Shown here piece after piece: positions 52,533-61,706 of a stretch of DNA of 64,000 bases. The DNA comes from an uncultured Clostridium sp. (GTDB lineage: Bacteria > Bacillota > Clostridia > Lachnospirales > Lachnospiraceae): positions 1-64,000 of the forward strand of contig CAMYAO010000002.1 in assembly GCA_947253885.1 (NCBI GenBank), in the 5' to 3' direction. Below the pieces are notes generated by a model, which saw nothing but the letters and a program-made list of their open reading frames with translations, ran no database searches and was not told the DNA's origin. Every line of letters starts with the position of its first letter. The first letter of the stretch is position 1. A program made the position numbers and the translations under genes.

Positions 52533-53609
52533 TTATTCCTGTTCATTTACCTTTGCCAGTTTTGCAGCCTGATCCGCTGCAATCAAACTGTCGATAATTT
52601 CCTGTATATCACCGTTCATAATAGAATCCAAACGATATAAAGTCAGCTTGATTCTATGATCTGTCACACGTCCCTGAGGAAAATTGTAGGTACGAATTTT
52701 TTCGGAACGATCCCCTGTCCCGACCTGACTTCTTCGGGCTTCCGATTCTGCATCATGTGCTTTTTGCAATTCCAGATCATACAGCTTTGCTCTTAACACT
52801 TTTAATGCTTTATCCTTATTTTTTAACTGTGACTTTTCATCCTGACAGGAAATAACGATTCCGGTCGGAATATGGGTCAGACGAACTGCAGAATCAGTTG
52901 TATTGACACACTGTCCGCCATTTCCGGACGCTCGGAATACGTCAAACTTACAGTCATTCATATTCAATTCCACATCCACATCTTCTGCTTCCGGCATAAT
53001 TGCCACAGTAATAGTGGATGTATGAATACGCCCTCCGGATTCCGTTTCCGGAACACGCTGTACCCGGTGCACTCCTGATTCATATTTCAATTTGGAATAC
53101 GCCCCCTGCCCGCTTACCATAAAGCTAATGTACTTCATACCTCCGATGCCGATTTCTTCCACATCCATAGTTTCCACCTTCCAACGCTGTCCTTCTGCAT
53201 AGTGTACATACATACGGTAAACTTCTGCTGCGAATAAAGCAGCTTCATCACCTCCCGCTCCTGCACGGATCTCAACAATAACATTCTTGTCATCATTCGG
53301 ATCCTTCGGTAACAGTAAAATTTTTAATTTATCTTCTAATTCTGAAATCTGACTCTTTGCATCCGACAACTCTTCTTTCAGCATCTCACGCATTTCCTCG
53401 TCTTTTTCTTCTTCCAGCATGGTCAAAGAATCTTCTACCGTCTCCTGCGCCGCTTTATATGCTTTATAAGCTTCTACAATCGGAGTCAGCTCACTCTGCT
53501 CTTTCATAAGTGCCTGAAAACGCTTTGGATCTGCTGCTACATCCGGCTCACTCAGCAATAATAAAATTTCTTCCAAACGATGTGCTGTTGCCTCTAATTT
53601 ATCAAACAT
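52533..53609 (-). CDS. prfA: Peptide chain release factor 1
   Basis: RF1 ends translation at UAA and UAG. The 358 residues include the stop-codon recognition domain with a PxT-type motif (RVPETESGGRIHTS, where RF2 would have SPF) and the catalytic GGQ in ASGNGGQCVNTTDS. IRAGAGGDEAALFA precedes, and the length is standard. The Q of GGQ is the residue methylated by PrmC, encoded just upstream with an 8-base overlap. Ribosome site AAGGAAAG. Confidence 0.97.
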   Translation of the reverse strand: MFDKLEATAHRLEEILLLLSEPDVAADPKRFQALMKEQSELTPIVEAYKAYKAAQETVEDSLTMLEEEKDEEMREMLKEELSDAKSQISELEDKLKILLLPKDPNDDKNVIVEIRAGAGGDEAALFAAEVYRMYVHYAEGQRWKVETMDVEEIGIGGMKYISFMVSGQGAYSKLKYESGVHRVQRVPETESGGRIHTSTITVAIMPEAEDVDVELNMNDCKFDVFRASGNGGQCVNTTDSAVRLTHIPTGIVISCQDEKSQLKNKDKALKVLRAKLYDLELQKAHDAESEARRSQVGTGDRSEKIRTYNFPQGRVTDHRIKLTLYRLDSIMNGDIQEIIDSLIAADQAAKLAKVNEQE

Positions 53610-54435
53610 TGCTCTTCTTTCCTTTCACCACACGATCTAAACCGGCAAGATCCTGTATTACTTCCACTTCAATGTATCCTGCCTTTCGCATACAGTCGGA
53701 AACCTCTTTTCCCTGATCAAATCCTATTTCAAATATCAGAAATCCATTATTTTTTAAATATCGGTATCCCAATGTTGCGATCTTTTTATAAAAATATAAT
53801 CCGTCCTCTCTGCCGTCCAATGCCAAAATCGGTTCATGATCTTTTACTTCCGGCATTAAAAATGGAATTTCCTCACTTCGAATATAAGGCGGATTACTAA
53901 CTATCATATCATAACTGCCCTCTATATTTGCAAACAAATCACTCTCAATTAGATTTATTTTTGTCTGATTTCTCTCACAGTTTTTTTTTGCAACTGAAAG
54001 AGCATTTCCGGACAGATCTGCTGCCGTTACTTCGACGTTTGTATAATGTGCCAGACTGACGGCAACAGCTCCCGAACCTGTGCACATATCCAAAACACTC
54101 ATAGGTTTTGTAATATACCTCATAGCAGTCTCCACCAAAGTCTCCGTATCCGGTCTCGGTATCAATACATTCGAATTCACATAAAACGGCAATCCCATAA
54201 ATTCCGTTTCTCCCAAAAGATATTGCAACGGAATCCTCTTCTCTCTCTGAGAAACAAGATCGGACAATTTCCGAATATTCTCTTCCGAAATTTCTTCTGT
54301 TTGATGTAATAAATAATAATTGCGATCTATCTGTAGTACCGATTCCATTATCATCCAGATTTCTGTCTCGGCTTCCTCTATTCCGGCATTCTTAAGCTTT
54401 AAAGAAAAATATTGTCTTGCCTCTCTATATATCAT
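53602..54435 (-). CDS. prmC: Release factor glutamine N5-methyltransferase
   Basis: PrmC methylates the glutamine of the GGQ motif in RF1 and RF2. The 277 residues have an N-terminal helical bundle, a class I SAM site (VLDMCTGSGAVAVSLA) and the catalytic IVSNPPYIRSEE. The first motif has MCTGSG where DLGTGSG is more common. Start and end overlap DUF1385 (11 bases) and prfA (8 bases), so the three are coupled; enzyme and substrate are made together. Confidence 0.95.
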   Translation of the reverse strand: MIYREARQYFSLKLKNAGIEEAETEIWMIMESVLQIDRNYYLLHQTEEISEENIRKLSDLVSQREKRIPLQYLLGETEFMGLPFYVNSNVLIPRPDTETLVETAMRYITKPMSVLDMCTGSGAVAVSLAHYTNVEVTAADLSGNALSVAKKNCERNQTKINLIESDLFANIEGSYDMIVSNPPYIRSEEIPFLMPEVKDHEPILALDGREDGLYFYKKIATLGYRYLKNNGFLIFEIGFDQGKEVSDCMRKAGYIEVEVIQDLAGLDRVVKGKKSNV

Positions 54436-55354
54436 TGATTGCTTCCTGTCTAATTTGCTCTACATACTGCTTCCAGTCAAATACTGCTGTTACAGATCGG
54501 ATTCCGACTTCAATCATGGCATCATCCGGCTCACTGGTCGTCAAGCGCTGCAACCATAATCCGGGTTTGCTTAACACATGAATAAGACGACTGTCACTGC
54601 TCCCTGCCAGTCTCAGAATTTCATATGAAATTCCTGCAATGAGCGGTACCAAAATCAATCGAAGCACTACCCGCAAAACGGGAGAATCAGTTCGAATAAA
54701 CATAAATAGTATAACAGAAACGATCACAACAAACATAAGAAAGCTCGTTCCACACCTCTTGTGTTCCTTGGAACTCTTACGTACATTTTCCACTGTCAGA
54801 TCCAATCCGCTTTCAATACAGGATATACATTTATGTTCTGCTCCATGATACATAAAAGTTCTCTTTATGTCCTTCATACGAGAAATCAGTGCAATATACA
54901 AAATAAATAATGCAATTCTGATAATTCCTTCTAAAACGGCTGCCAAAGTGTCTCCTCCTCCGATCTGTTTAATTCCCTGCGATAAATAATACGGTAGCAA
55001 CACAAAGATCAAAACAGCAATACAAAAAGACACAATGCCGGTCAAACCGAATAGAACTTTATCTTTCTGTTTTATTTCAGCTCCGGATATCTGTGATTCG
55101 TCGGAGTCTTCTTCTAAAAGACTTGCAGACAAAAACAGTGTACTCATTCCCAATACAAGTGAATCTATAAAGCCCAATACCCCTCTGATAATCGGTATTT
55201 TAGGCAGAACGGTTCCACTTCCGATTCCATTATAGGTTTTTGTAATTACCCGAATCGTTTGATCCGGTTTTCGAACTGCAACTGCATAGCGTTCCTTATT
55301 TTTCATCATAACGCCTTCCAGCAATGCCTGTCCGCCAATACCAGAATATCTCAT
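54425..55354 (-). CDS. DUF1385 (YqhQ-like) membrane protein
   Basis: The protein of 309 residues begins MRYSGIGGQALLEGVMMKN, the signature of DUF1385, and has about four hydrophobic segments in the middle and after the HGAEHKCISCIE motif. Function is unknown. The motif with two His and two Cys could bind metal. The family regularly sits between rpmE and prmC in Clostridia, as here. The ATG at 55354 with GGGTG six bases upstream is preferred to a GTG at 55363 that lacks a site. Confidence 0.88.
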   Translation of the reverse strand: MRYSGIGGQALLEGVMMKNKERYAVAVRKPDQTIRVITKTYNGIGSGTVLPKIPIIRGVLGFIDSLVLGMSTLFLSASLLEEDSDESQISGAEIKQKDKVLFGLTGIVSFCIAVLIFVLLPYYLSQGIKQIGGGDTLAAVLEGIIRIALFILYIALISRMKDIKRTFMYHGAEHKCISCIESGLDLTVENVRKSSKEHKRCGTSFLMFVVIVSVILFMFIRTDSPVLRVVLRLILVPLIAGISYEILRLAGSSDSRLIHVLSKPGLWLQRLTTSEPDDAMIEVGIRSVTAVFDWKQYVEQIRQEAINDI

Positions 55355-55373
55355 ATCTTTCACCCGTCAAAAG

Positions 55374-55409
55374 AAAAAAGGCTGAGATTTCGCAACCTCA
55401 ACCTTTTTT
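55374..55409. terminator. Hairpin terminator between rpmE and DUF1385 gene
   Basis: An A-rich arm 55374-55381 pairs with a T-rich arm 55402-55409, with further pairing inside around a TCGC-type tetraloop. On the minus strand it ends in six T residues. It may give partial termination after rpmE. Confidence 0.78.
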
Positions 55410-55430
55410 CATCGCAATGATATGCAATAA

Positions 55431-55628
55431 TTACATACCATATCTCTTATTAAACTTGTCAATACGACCGCGAGCTTGAGCTGCTTTCTGCTGTCCTGTA
55501 TAAAATGGATGGCATTTAGAACAGATTTCTACATGGATATCCTCCTTTGTAGAACCAGTAGTAAATGTATTTCCGCAGTTGCAAGTTACGGTTGCCTGAT
55601 GATAATCAGGATGGATTCCTTCACGCAT
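55431..55628 (-). CDS. rpmE: 50S ribosomal protein L31 (zinc form)
   Basis: The 65-residue L31 has the zinc-binding cysteines of the C+ type (TCNCGNTF and ICSKCHPFYTGQQ) and the C-terminal GRIDKFNKRYGM. The C- paralogue used under zinc starvation is not in the window. It lies downstream of rho, as in Bacillus, with its own likely promoter. Ribosome site GAGGTG, seven bases upstream. Confidence 0.97.
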   Translation of the reverse strand: MREGIHPDYHQATVTCNCGNTFTTGSTKEDIHVEICSKCHPFYTGQQKAAQARGRIDKFNKRYGM

Positions 55629-55743
55629 TTATTTCACCTCACATACCAAATTTCTTTGTTTTCTACCAAGTAAAAAAGGTCCGTCGAAAACAATAAACTT
55701 GTTTCTATAAGTCAGACTATCTGACAATAGATAGATTATAGCA
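55629..55743 (-). promoter_or_regulatory. rpmE promoter and leader
   Basis: On the minus strand there is an extended -10, TGCTATAAT, with TATAAT at 55735-55740. No good -35 is seen. The leader of about 100 bases holds a small hairpin (55711-55725, 6-bp stem with 3-base loop). Autoregulatory L31 leaders are described in Firmicutes; membership is not established here. Confidence 0.5.
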
Positions 55744-55748
55744 TAGAG

Positions 55749-57122
55749 CTATTTGTCATGCAAGTGATTTAATGCACCTTTTTTCACGCTTTGTACAAAT
55801 TCAAAATTCGTTTTTGTCTTTGCAAACAATTTTGTAATAGTCTCTACTGCATCTTCCGACTTCATGGATTGGATATGACTGCGCATTATTAAAACCGCTT
55901 CCGCCTCTTCCTTTGACAGGAGTAAATCTTCCCTTCTTGTTCCGGATTTTATAATATCAAATGCAGGGAACACTCTCCTCTCGGATAATTTGCGGTCTAA
56001 TATCAGCTCCATATTACCAGTTCCTTTAAATTCTTCATAAACAACATCGTCCATTTTACTTCCGGTATCCACTAAAGCTGTTGCAAGGATCGTCAGACTG
56101 CCTCCTCCCCTCATATTTCTAGCTGCTCCGAAAAAACGTTTCGGCATATGAAGTGCTGCAGGATCCAGTCCTCCGGATAAAGTTCTGCCACTCGGTGGCA
56201 CTACCAGATTGTATGCTCTTGCCAAACGGGTAATACTGTCTAATAAGATTACAACATCCTTCTTGTGTTCTACCAAACGTTTTGCACGCTCAATTACCAT
56301 CTCTGATACTCTTCTGTGATGTTCCGGCAATTCATCAAATGTAGAATAGATGACCTCTACATTTTCTCCCTCAATCGCCTCTTTTATATCTGTCACTTCC
56401 TCCGGACGCTCATCAATCAGCAAGATAATCAAATGCATATCCATATGATTGGTTCTGATACTTTTTGCCACCTGTTTCAGCAAGGTAGTCTTTCCGGCTT
56501 TCGGAGGAGATACGATCATTCCTCTTTGTCCCTTCCCAACCGGAGCCACCAGATCCATAATTCTCATTGCAGTAGAGGACCTTGCTGTTTCCAATTTAAT
56601 CCTTTGATTCGGAAAAATCGGTGTCAGTTCTTCAAAACTTTGACGTTTACTTGCTTCATAGGGAGGATATCCATTTACGTCTGATACGAACAATAATGCA
56701 CTGAACTTTTCTCCCTGTGATTTTAATCTTGTATTCCCGCTAATAATATCTCCTGTTTTTAAATTGAAACGGCGAATCAAAGATGGAGATACATACACAT
56801 CATTATCTCCCGGCATATAGTTTTCACAACGAATAAATCCATATCCGTCCGGCAATACTTCCAGTATCCCGTTAGCCCTTTCCCCCGTATCAAACTCCGA
56901 TTCCTCTCTTCTGATACTTCCGGTGCGTTCTTCTTGTTTTTTCTCATTTTTTTCTACTGCTTTATCCGATGTCGTCTCTGTTTTATTCTTATCCGCTTCA
57001 TCTGCCTGCAACATTGCCTCGATCAGATCTGCCTTTTTAAACGCGGACACACCCTTTAATCCTCTTGCTTTTGCTAAATCCTTTAACACGGCAAGGGATA
57101 AACTTTCATACTTTTCTCTCAA
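55749..57122 (-). CDS. rho: Transcription termination factor Rho
   Basis: Rho is the RNA-dependent hexameric ATPase of factor-dependent termination. The 457 residues have the N-terminal Rho_N helical region (SLAVLKDLAKARGLKG), a charged linker of about 40 residues rich in Glu and Lys, the RNA-binding cold-shock-like domain (GILEVLPDGYGFIR), Walker A SPPKAGKTTLLKQVA, Walker B VVILLDSITRLARAYN and the Q/R loops. The start is TTG with AAGGAG six bases upstream. A TATAAT on the minus strand at 57202-57207 may be its -10, giving a leader of about 75 bases with a direct repeat (AATCGATG). Confidence 0.97.
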   Translation of the reverse strand: MREKYESLSLAVLKDLAKARGLKGVSAFKKADLIEAMLQADEADKNKTETTSDKAVEKNEKKQEERTGSIRREESEFDTGERANGILEVLPDGYGFIRCENYMPGDNDVYVSPSLIRRFNLKTGDIISGNTRLKSQGEKFSALLFVSDVNGYPPYEASKRQSFEELTPIFPNQRIKLETARSSTAMRIMDLVAPVGKGQRGMIVSPPKAGKTTLLKQVAKSIRTNHMDMHLIILLIDERPEEVTDIKEAIEGENVEVIYSTFDELPEHHRRVSEMVIERAKRLVEHKKDVVILLDSITRLARAYNLVVPPSGRTLSGGLDPAALHMPKRFFGAARNMRGGGSLTILATALVDTGSKMDDVVYEEFKGTGNMELILDRKLSERRVFPAFDIIKSGTRREDLLLSKEEAEAVLIMRSHIQSMKSEDAVETITKLFAKTKTNFEFVQSVKKGALNHLHDK

Positions 57123-57297
57123 AAATAACTCCTTAATATTATGTTGTTCGTAAATGGAAATATAATCGATGATAATCGATGTGATCTGAATAACTATTCC
57201 TATTATAACACTTCATGAGGAAATAGAAAGTGCAATTTTAGAGATTTAATGATATGATAATTATATTTAAAAATACTCAGCTTAAAAGGAGAATCTC

Positions 57298-58449
57298 ATG
57301 AACGCAAGAGAAAAAGCACTTTCCATGCATGCACAATGGAATGGAAAGTTAAGTACGGAGGCAAAAGCCCATGTAAACACTCGTGAAGATCTGGCAATCG
57401 CTTATACTCCCGGTGTTGCAGAACCATGCAAGGAAATCGAAAAAAATCCGGAATTAGCCTATACCTATACCATGAAGGCTAATACGGTAGCTGTTATCTC
57501 TGACGGAAGCGCCGTTTTAGGACTAGGCAATATCGGCGGACTGGCTTCCCTGCCCGTTATGGAAGGAAAGTCAGTTTTATTCAAGGAATTCGGCGGGGTC
57601 AATTCCGTTCCGATCGTATTGGATACTCAGGACACAGAAGAAATCATAAAGGTAATCAAAGCCATTGCACCTGCATACGGCGGAATCAATTTGGAGGATA
57701 TAGCAGCTCCAAAATGTTTTGAAATCGAAGAACGATTAAAACAGGAATTATCAATCCCTGTTTTTCATGACGATCAGCACGGAACAGCAATCGTCGTACT
57801 TGCCGCTCTGATTAATGCACTTAGAATTGTAAAAAAGAAAAAAGAGGAGATCAAGATTGTATTAAACGGTCCCGGTTCCGCCGGAATCGCAATCACCAAA
57901 CTTCTTTTGCGCTACGGTTGTAAGCATATCACGTTATGTAATCGCCGCGGTATGTTAAACAAAGATATGGATGGTCTGAACTGGATGCAGCAAAAGATGA
58001 CAGATGTAACCAATCTGGAAGGAAGAAGCGGTACACTTGCAGATGCTGTAGCAGGTGCCGATGTTTTTATCGGCGTATCCGGTCCCGGTCTATTGACTCA
58101 GGATATGGTACGTTCCATGAATACGGATTCCATTATTTTTGCAATGGCAAATCCTGTTCCGGAGATTCTGCCAGATGAAGCCAAACAGGCAGGTGCAAGA
58201 ATTGTCGGAACCGGTCGAAGTGATTTTCCGAATCAGATCAATAACGTTGTTGCTTTTCCGGGGATTTTCAAGGGTGCACTGGAGGCACGTGCAGAACAGA
58301 TCACAGAAGATATGAAGCTGGCTGCAGCTGTTGCAATTGCGGAACTGGTAAGTGACAGTGAATTAAATGAAGAGTTCATTATGCCGGAAGCATTTAATCC
58401 GGAGGTTGCAGACAAAGTAGCGGAATCTGTAAAGAAATATGTAAAATAG
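57298..58449 (+). CDS. Malic enzyme
   Basis: The enzyme oxidatively decarboxylates malate to pyruvate with NAD(P). The 383-residue short type has AYTPGVAEPCKEIEKNP, VFHDDQHGTAIV and the nucleotide-binding NGPGSAGIAITKLLL. It lacks the phosphotransacetylase domain of MaeB. The cofactor cannot be told from sequence. It has AAAAGGAG 6 bases before the ATG and is followed 15 bases later by a DUF4364 gene, likely in the same transcript. The gene diverges from rho across 175 bases. Confidence 0.93.
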   Translation: MNAREKALSMHAQWNGKLSTEAKAHVNTREDLAIAYTPGVAEPCKEIEKNPELAYTYTMKANTVAVISDGSAVLGLGNIGGLASLPVMEGKSVLFKEFGGVNSVPIVLDTQDTEEIIKVIKAIAPAYGGINLEDIAAPKCFEIEERLKQELSIPVFHDDQHGTAIVVLAALINALRIVKKKKEEIKIVLNGPGSAGIAITKLLLRYGCKHITLCNRRGMLNKDMDGLNWMQQKMTDVTNLEGRSGTLADAVAGADVFIGVSGPGLLTQDMVRSMNTDSIIFAMANPVPEILPDEAKQAGARIVGTGRSDFPNQINNVVAFPGIFKGALEARAEQITEDMKLAAAVAIAELVSDSELNEEFIMPEAFNPEVADKVAESVKKYVK

Positions 58450-58464
58450 GAAGAAACAGATTAT

Positions 58465-58980
58465 ATGGCAGATACTTCAACTTTATATCGTTTAATTATT
58501 CTACAGATATTGGATCAGGCTTCTTTTCCGCTTTCCAATACACAGATAACCAATTTTATTTTAGATAAGGACTATACCAGCTACTTTAAGGTACAACAGG
58601 TTTTTTTAGATCTGCTCGGTTCTGACTTGATTGTTGCCGAATCTACCAGAAGTAATACTATTTACCATATTACAGAGGATGGCAGAGACACACTTAATTT
58701 CTTTCGTTCCAAGATTTCAGATGAAATCAAAGCGGATATTGCTCTCTTTTTGGATAAGAATCATAATCTATTAAAGGAAGAAACCTCTATTCTTTCCAAT
58801 TATTATCTCTGTAAAGACGGAAGTTATACGGTAGAATGTCAAATTTTAGAAGAACAATCTTCTATTTTAAATCTGACTATGCATGTTGCAACAAAAGAAC
58901 AAGCTGATACCATCTGTAAAAATTGGAAAGTGGAACATATTGATGTCTATACTTCCTTAGTAGATCGACTCTTACAATAG
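58465..58980 (+). CDS. DUF4364 family winged-helix protein
   Basis: The 171-residue protein matches DUF4364. It starts with a winged-helix-like region (residues about 8-80: FPLSNTQITNFILDKDY, SNTIYHITEDGRDTLNFF, quoted in parts), suggesting DNA binding, and continues with a ligand-like or dimer domain of mixed strands. Function is unknown; it may be a small transcription regulator. It is probably cotranscribed with the malic enzyme gene and ends at a clear terminator. Confidence 0.8.
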   Translation: MADTSTLYRLIILQILDQASFPLSNTQITNFILDKDYTSYFKVQQVFLDLLGSDLIVAESTRSNTIYHITEDGRDTLNFFRSKISDEIKADIALFLDKNHNLLKEETSILSNYYLCKDGSYTVECQILEEQSSILNLTMHVATKEQADTICKNWKVEHIDVYTSLVDRLLQ

Positions 58981-58987
58981 TAATAAC

Positions 58988-59030
58988 AAAAAAGAAGTGC
59001 TTTTCCTGTTCGGGAAAACACTTCTTTTTT
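58988..59030. terminator. Bidirectional terminator after the DUF4364 gene
   Basis: A 12-bp stem (58988-58999 with 59019-59030) continues inward through TTTTCC and GGAAAA with one unpaired C. Long T-tracts follow on the plus strand, and T-rich sequence on the minus strand serves the convergent flavin reductase gene. Confidence 0.93.
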
Positions 59031-59600
59031 TTATTTTTTATGTTTTTTTATACTATATCCGAATTTTCCGAGATATTTCCCTAATGAAAAATATTCTCCA
59101 TGTGAATAAGCAATTAAATTCAACTTTTCTAAATGAAACTTTCCGTTTCTGTCAATTGCAGAACTATCCACTGCAACCGCCTTTACCTCTGCAAGAAACA
59201 TATCATGACTTCCCAACTCTATAATCTGCTTTACCTTACATTCAATATTAACAGGTGATTCTTCTATAGAAGGTGCTGCAACTGTCTTAGACGAAATCGG
59301 TGTCAACCCCACAGATTGAAACTTATGCTCTTGGGCACCGGAACGAACTCCGCAATAATCTGTCTCTCTTACCAGATTTTCTGTTGTCAGATTGATTACA
59401 AATTCACCTGTCTCTTTGATAATAGAATAAGAATAGCGAGACTTTCGTACCGAAATATATACCATCGGAGGATTGGTACAGACTGTTCCTGTCCATGCAA
59501 CGGTAATGATGTTCGGCTCTTCCTTTTTTCTGCCGCAGCTAACCATCACTGCCGGGAGCGGATACAGCATATTACCGGGTTTCCAATATTGTTTTTTCAT
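59031..59600 (-). CDS. Flavin reductase / flavoredoxin-like protein
   Basis: The 189-residue protein belongs to the flavin reductase-like FMN-binding split-barrel family. The N-terminal YPLPAVMVSCG with IITVAWTGTVCTNPPMVYISV (part only: TVAWTGTVCTNPP) and SYSIIKETGEFVINL match flavoredoxin. It likely binds FMN and moves electrons at low potential; its partner is unknown. It lies 9 bases after the pyrophosphatase gene, and its ribosome site AGGT is at the end of that gene. Confidence 0.9.
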   Translation of the reverse strand: MKKQYWKPGNMLYPLPAVMVSCGRKKEEPNIITVAWTGTVCTNPPMVYISVRKSRYSYSIIKETGEFVINLTTENLVRETDYCGVRSGAQEHKFQSVGLTPISSKTVAAPSIEESPVNIECKVKQIIELGSHDMFLAEVKAVAVDSSAIDRNGKFHLEKLNLIAYSHGEYFSLGKYLGKFGYSIKKHKK

Positions 59601-59609
59601 TTCAGCTAC

Positions 59610-61268
59610 CTATACCAATGCTGTCAATGTTGCCATAAAACTCGGAATCAGCTGTTTCTTTCTGGAAACAACCCCTTCCAATATATATTCATTATTAATT
59701 TTTTCCTGATGATATGCCATTTTTACAATATCATCAGATTTTTCACCCAGACAAATCAAATGTGTCGTCTCTTCTATAATGTTAGTCAACATTAAAAACA
59801 CCATATCTAAGCCCTTTTCCACCAAGACTGTACCAAGATATGGAAGCAGTCTTTCTTTTACATCGTCCAGTTCTTCCTGTGTCATTGCACTTAATTGTCC
59901 CACTCCGAAATCAATACCATTGCTGTTGAACGGTTTAAAATCCTGATAAAAGATTTCTTGTTCTGTCTTGGATTTGAAATTAGATCCCGCTGCAAACATA
60001 GCCTTTGCATGTGTTTCAATGTCTACATCTGCCAGTTTTGCCAAACGCTCGGCAGCACTTTTATCTTCTTTTGTACAGGTAGGTGAACGAAACATCAGAG
60101 TATCTGATAATATTGCAGACAATAGCAATCCCGCTGTCTGTGAATCTATCTCAATCCGATTTTCATCGTACATTTGTGTTACGATTGTCGCCGTACAGCC
60201 TACCGGCTGATTTCTGAAATATACCGGCGACATTGTTTCCAAACTGCCGATTCTGTGATGATCGATGATCTCCAGTATATCCGCACCGTCCACACCGGCA
60301 ACTGCCTGAGATTTCTCGTTATGATCCACAAGAATTAATTGCTTTTTTCTCAGATTCAACAAATTTCTTCTGGAAATCATACCCACATAGGTCCCATCTT
60401 CTTCTATAATGGGAAAGTCACGGTGACGAGACTTGGACATTACTTCTTTTATATCGTCAATATAATCTTCCGTATCAAAAGTAATCAGGTTTTCTTTCCT
60501 CATAAAATATTTGATCGGCATGCTCTGATTGATCAATCTTGCAGCAGTATAAGTATCGTATTCCGTTGTGATCAATACACAGTCCATCTGCTTTGCCATA
60601 GAAATAATACTTTTGGAAACCTTAGGATTTCCGGCAATTACGATACAGCTTGCATTTGCCTGCAAAGCACAGAGTTGAGCTTCATATCTCGTTCCCGTAA
60701 TCACCAGATCATTATCTTCAATAAACTCTTCCATTACTTCCGGATTGGCAGCTCCTACCAGCACCTTCCCTCCCGAAAAAATGGCATGCTCATTTCCACA
60801 AATCATGGTTCCGTTTAATGTTTCGATAATATTCTGATACGGTGTTTTCGAACGCGCCAGAATTCGATTATCATACACATCCATATAGGATGTGGCAATA
60901 TCCGCTGTAATGATCAATCCTTCTAAATAATTTTTGGAATCGGTAACCGGTAATGTCACCTTATTATTTTCCTTCATCATTTCCCACGCGGCTTTTAGCG
61001 AAATTTTCCCACTCACTCCAGGTTTTTTATATATTTCAGCATCTAATACCTGTGCTCCGACATCTGTAATCAGATCCGGTTCAGTTACTTCAAAGGCTGA
61101 CAATACATATTTTGTCTCTTCGTTAATTTCACCGGCACGCTTAGGTGTATATGCTTTTTTACTTATTTTATTTTTTAATCTGGCATAGGCAATTGCAGAA
61201 CAGATAGAATCTGTATCCGGATTCTTATGTCCTACTACCCATATACTTTTATCTATTTTCATTCCCAT
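59610..61268 (-). CDS. CBS/DRTGG-regulated manganese-dependent inorganic pyrophosphatase
   Basis: This 552-residue family II pyrophosphatase hydrolyses pyrophosphate. Catalytic motifs are WVVGHKNPDTDSICSA at the N-terminus, LVDHNEKSQ and IIDHHRIGSLE (DHH) in the middle, and VVSRKKQLIP at the C-terminus. The regulatory insertion between about residues 70 and 300 carries two CBS halves around a DRTGG region (GKVLVGAANPEVM, GNPKVSKSIISMA). CBS-PPases with DRTGG respond to adenine nucleotides and ApnA. The insertion starts after the first motif as in the known enzymes. It follows dut by 3 bases; dut yields pyrophosphate, so the coupling is metabolic as well. Confidence 0.93.
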   Translation of the reverse strand: MGMKIDKSIWVVGHKNPDTDSICSAIAYARLKNKISKKAYTPKRAGEINEETKYVLSAFEVTEPDLITDVGAQVLDAEIYKKPGVSGKISLKAAWEMMKENNKVTLPVTDSKNYLEGLIITADIATSYMDVYDNRILARSKTPYQNIIETLNGTMICGNEHAIFSGGKVLVGAANPEVMEEFIEDNDLVITGTRYEAQLCALQANASCIVIAGNPKVSKSIISMAKQMDCVLITTEYDTYTAARLINQSMPIKYFMRKENLITFDTEDYIDDIKEVMSKSRHRDFPIIEEDGTYVGMISRRNLLNLRKKQLILVDHNEKSQAVAGVDGADILEIIDHHRIGSLETMSPVYFRNQPVGCTATIVTQMYDENRIEIDSQTAGLLLSAILSDTLMFRSPTCTKEDKSAAERLAKLADVDIETHAKAMFAAGSNFKSKTEQEIFYQDFKPFNSNGIDFGVGQLSAMTQEELDDVKERLLPYLGTVLVEKGLDMVFLMLTNIIEETTHLICLGEKSDDIVKMAYHQEKINNEYILEGVVSRKKQLIPSFMATLTALV

Positions 61269-61271
61269 TGT

Positions 61272-61706
61272 CTATTGTTTTCCTGTGCTTCCAAATCCAC
61301 CGCGGTTTGTATCAACCAAATGCTCTACTTCTAAAAAATTTATCTGTGGCTGATTCTCTACAATACGAAATTGAGCAATTCGATCATTCAACCGAATCAC
61401 AGTATCTCTGGTTGCATAAACCGGCATTCTCCACATATCATCGTCTCCGCAATAAGAGCCGTCAATGACTCCCATGCTGTTGGTCTGAAGTATCCCGTAG
61501 TTCTTAAAGGTGGAACTGCGCGGAACCAGATGCGCCTCGTATCCGATCGGCAGTTTCATTGCGATTCCCAATGGAATCAAACGAAACTCTCCCGCCCTCA
61601 GACTCACAGTTTCAGAAGCACGTAAATCAATCCAGTCAGACTTTCCGTCAATGTAAGCCAACTTATCTATCTGATCTGTAAAATATTTTATTTTTATTTC
61701 AGGCAT
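61272..61706 (-). CDS. dut: Trimeric dUTP pyrophosphatase
   Basis: The 144-residue dUTPase prevents uracil entry into DNA and gives dUMP for thymidylate. The five motifs of the trimeric family can be followed: SDWIDLRAS, VPRSSTFKNYG, GVIDGSYCGDDDMW, DRIAQFRIVE and the C-terminal P-loop-like GGFGSTGKQ. The ATG at 61706 overlaps the gpsA stop codon by 8 bases and has GGGAGA seven bases upstream; a longer reading to 61751 lies inside gpsA. Confidence 0.9.
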   Translation of the reverse strand: MPEIKIKYFTDQIDKLAYIDGKSDWIDLRASETVSLRAGEFRLIPLGIAMKLPIGYEAHLVPRSSTFKNYGILQTNSMGVIDGSYCGDDDMWRMPVYATRDTVIRLNDRIAQFRIVENQPQINFLEVEHLVDTNRGGFGSTGKQ

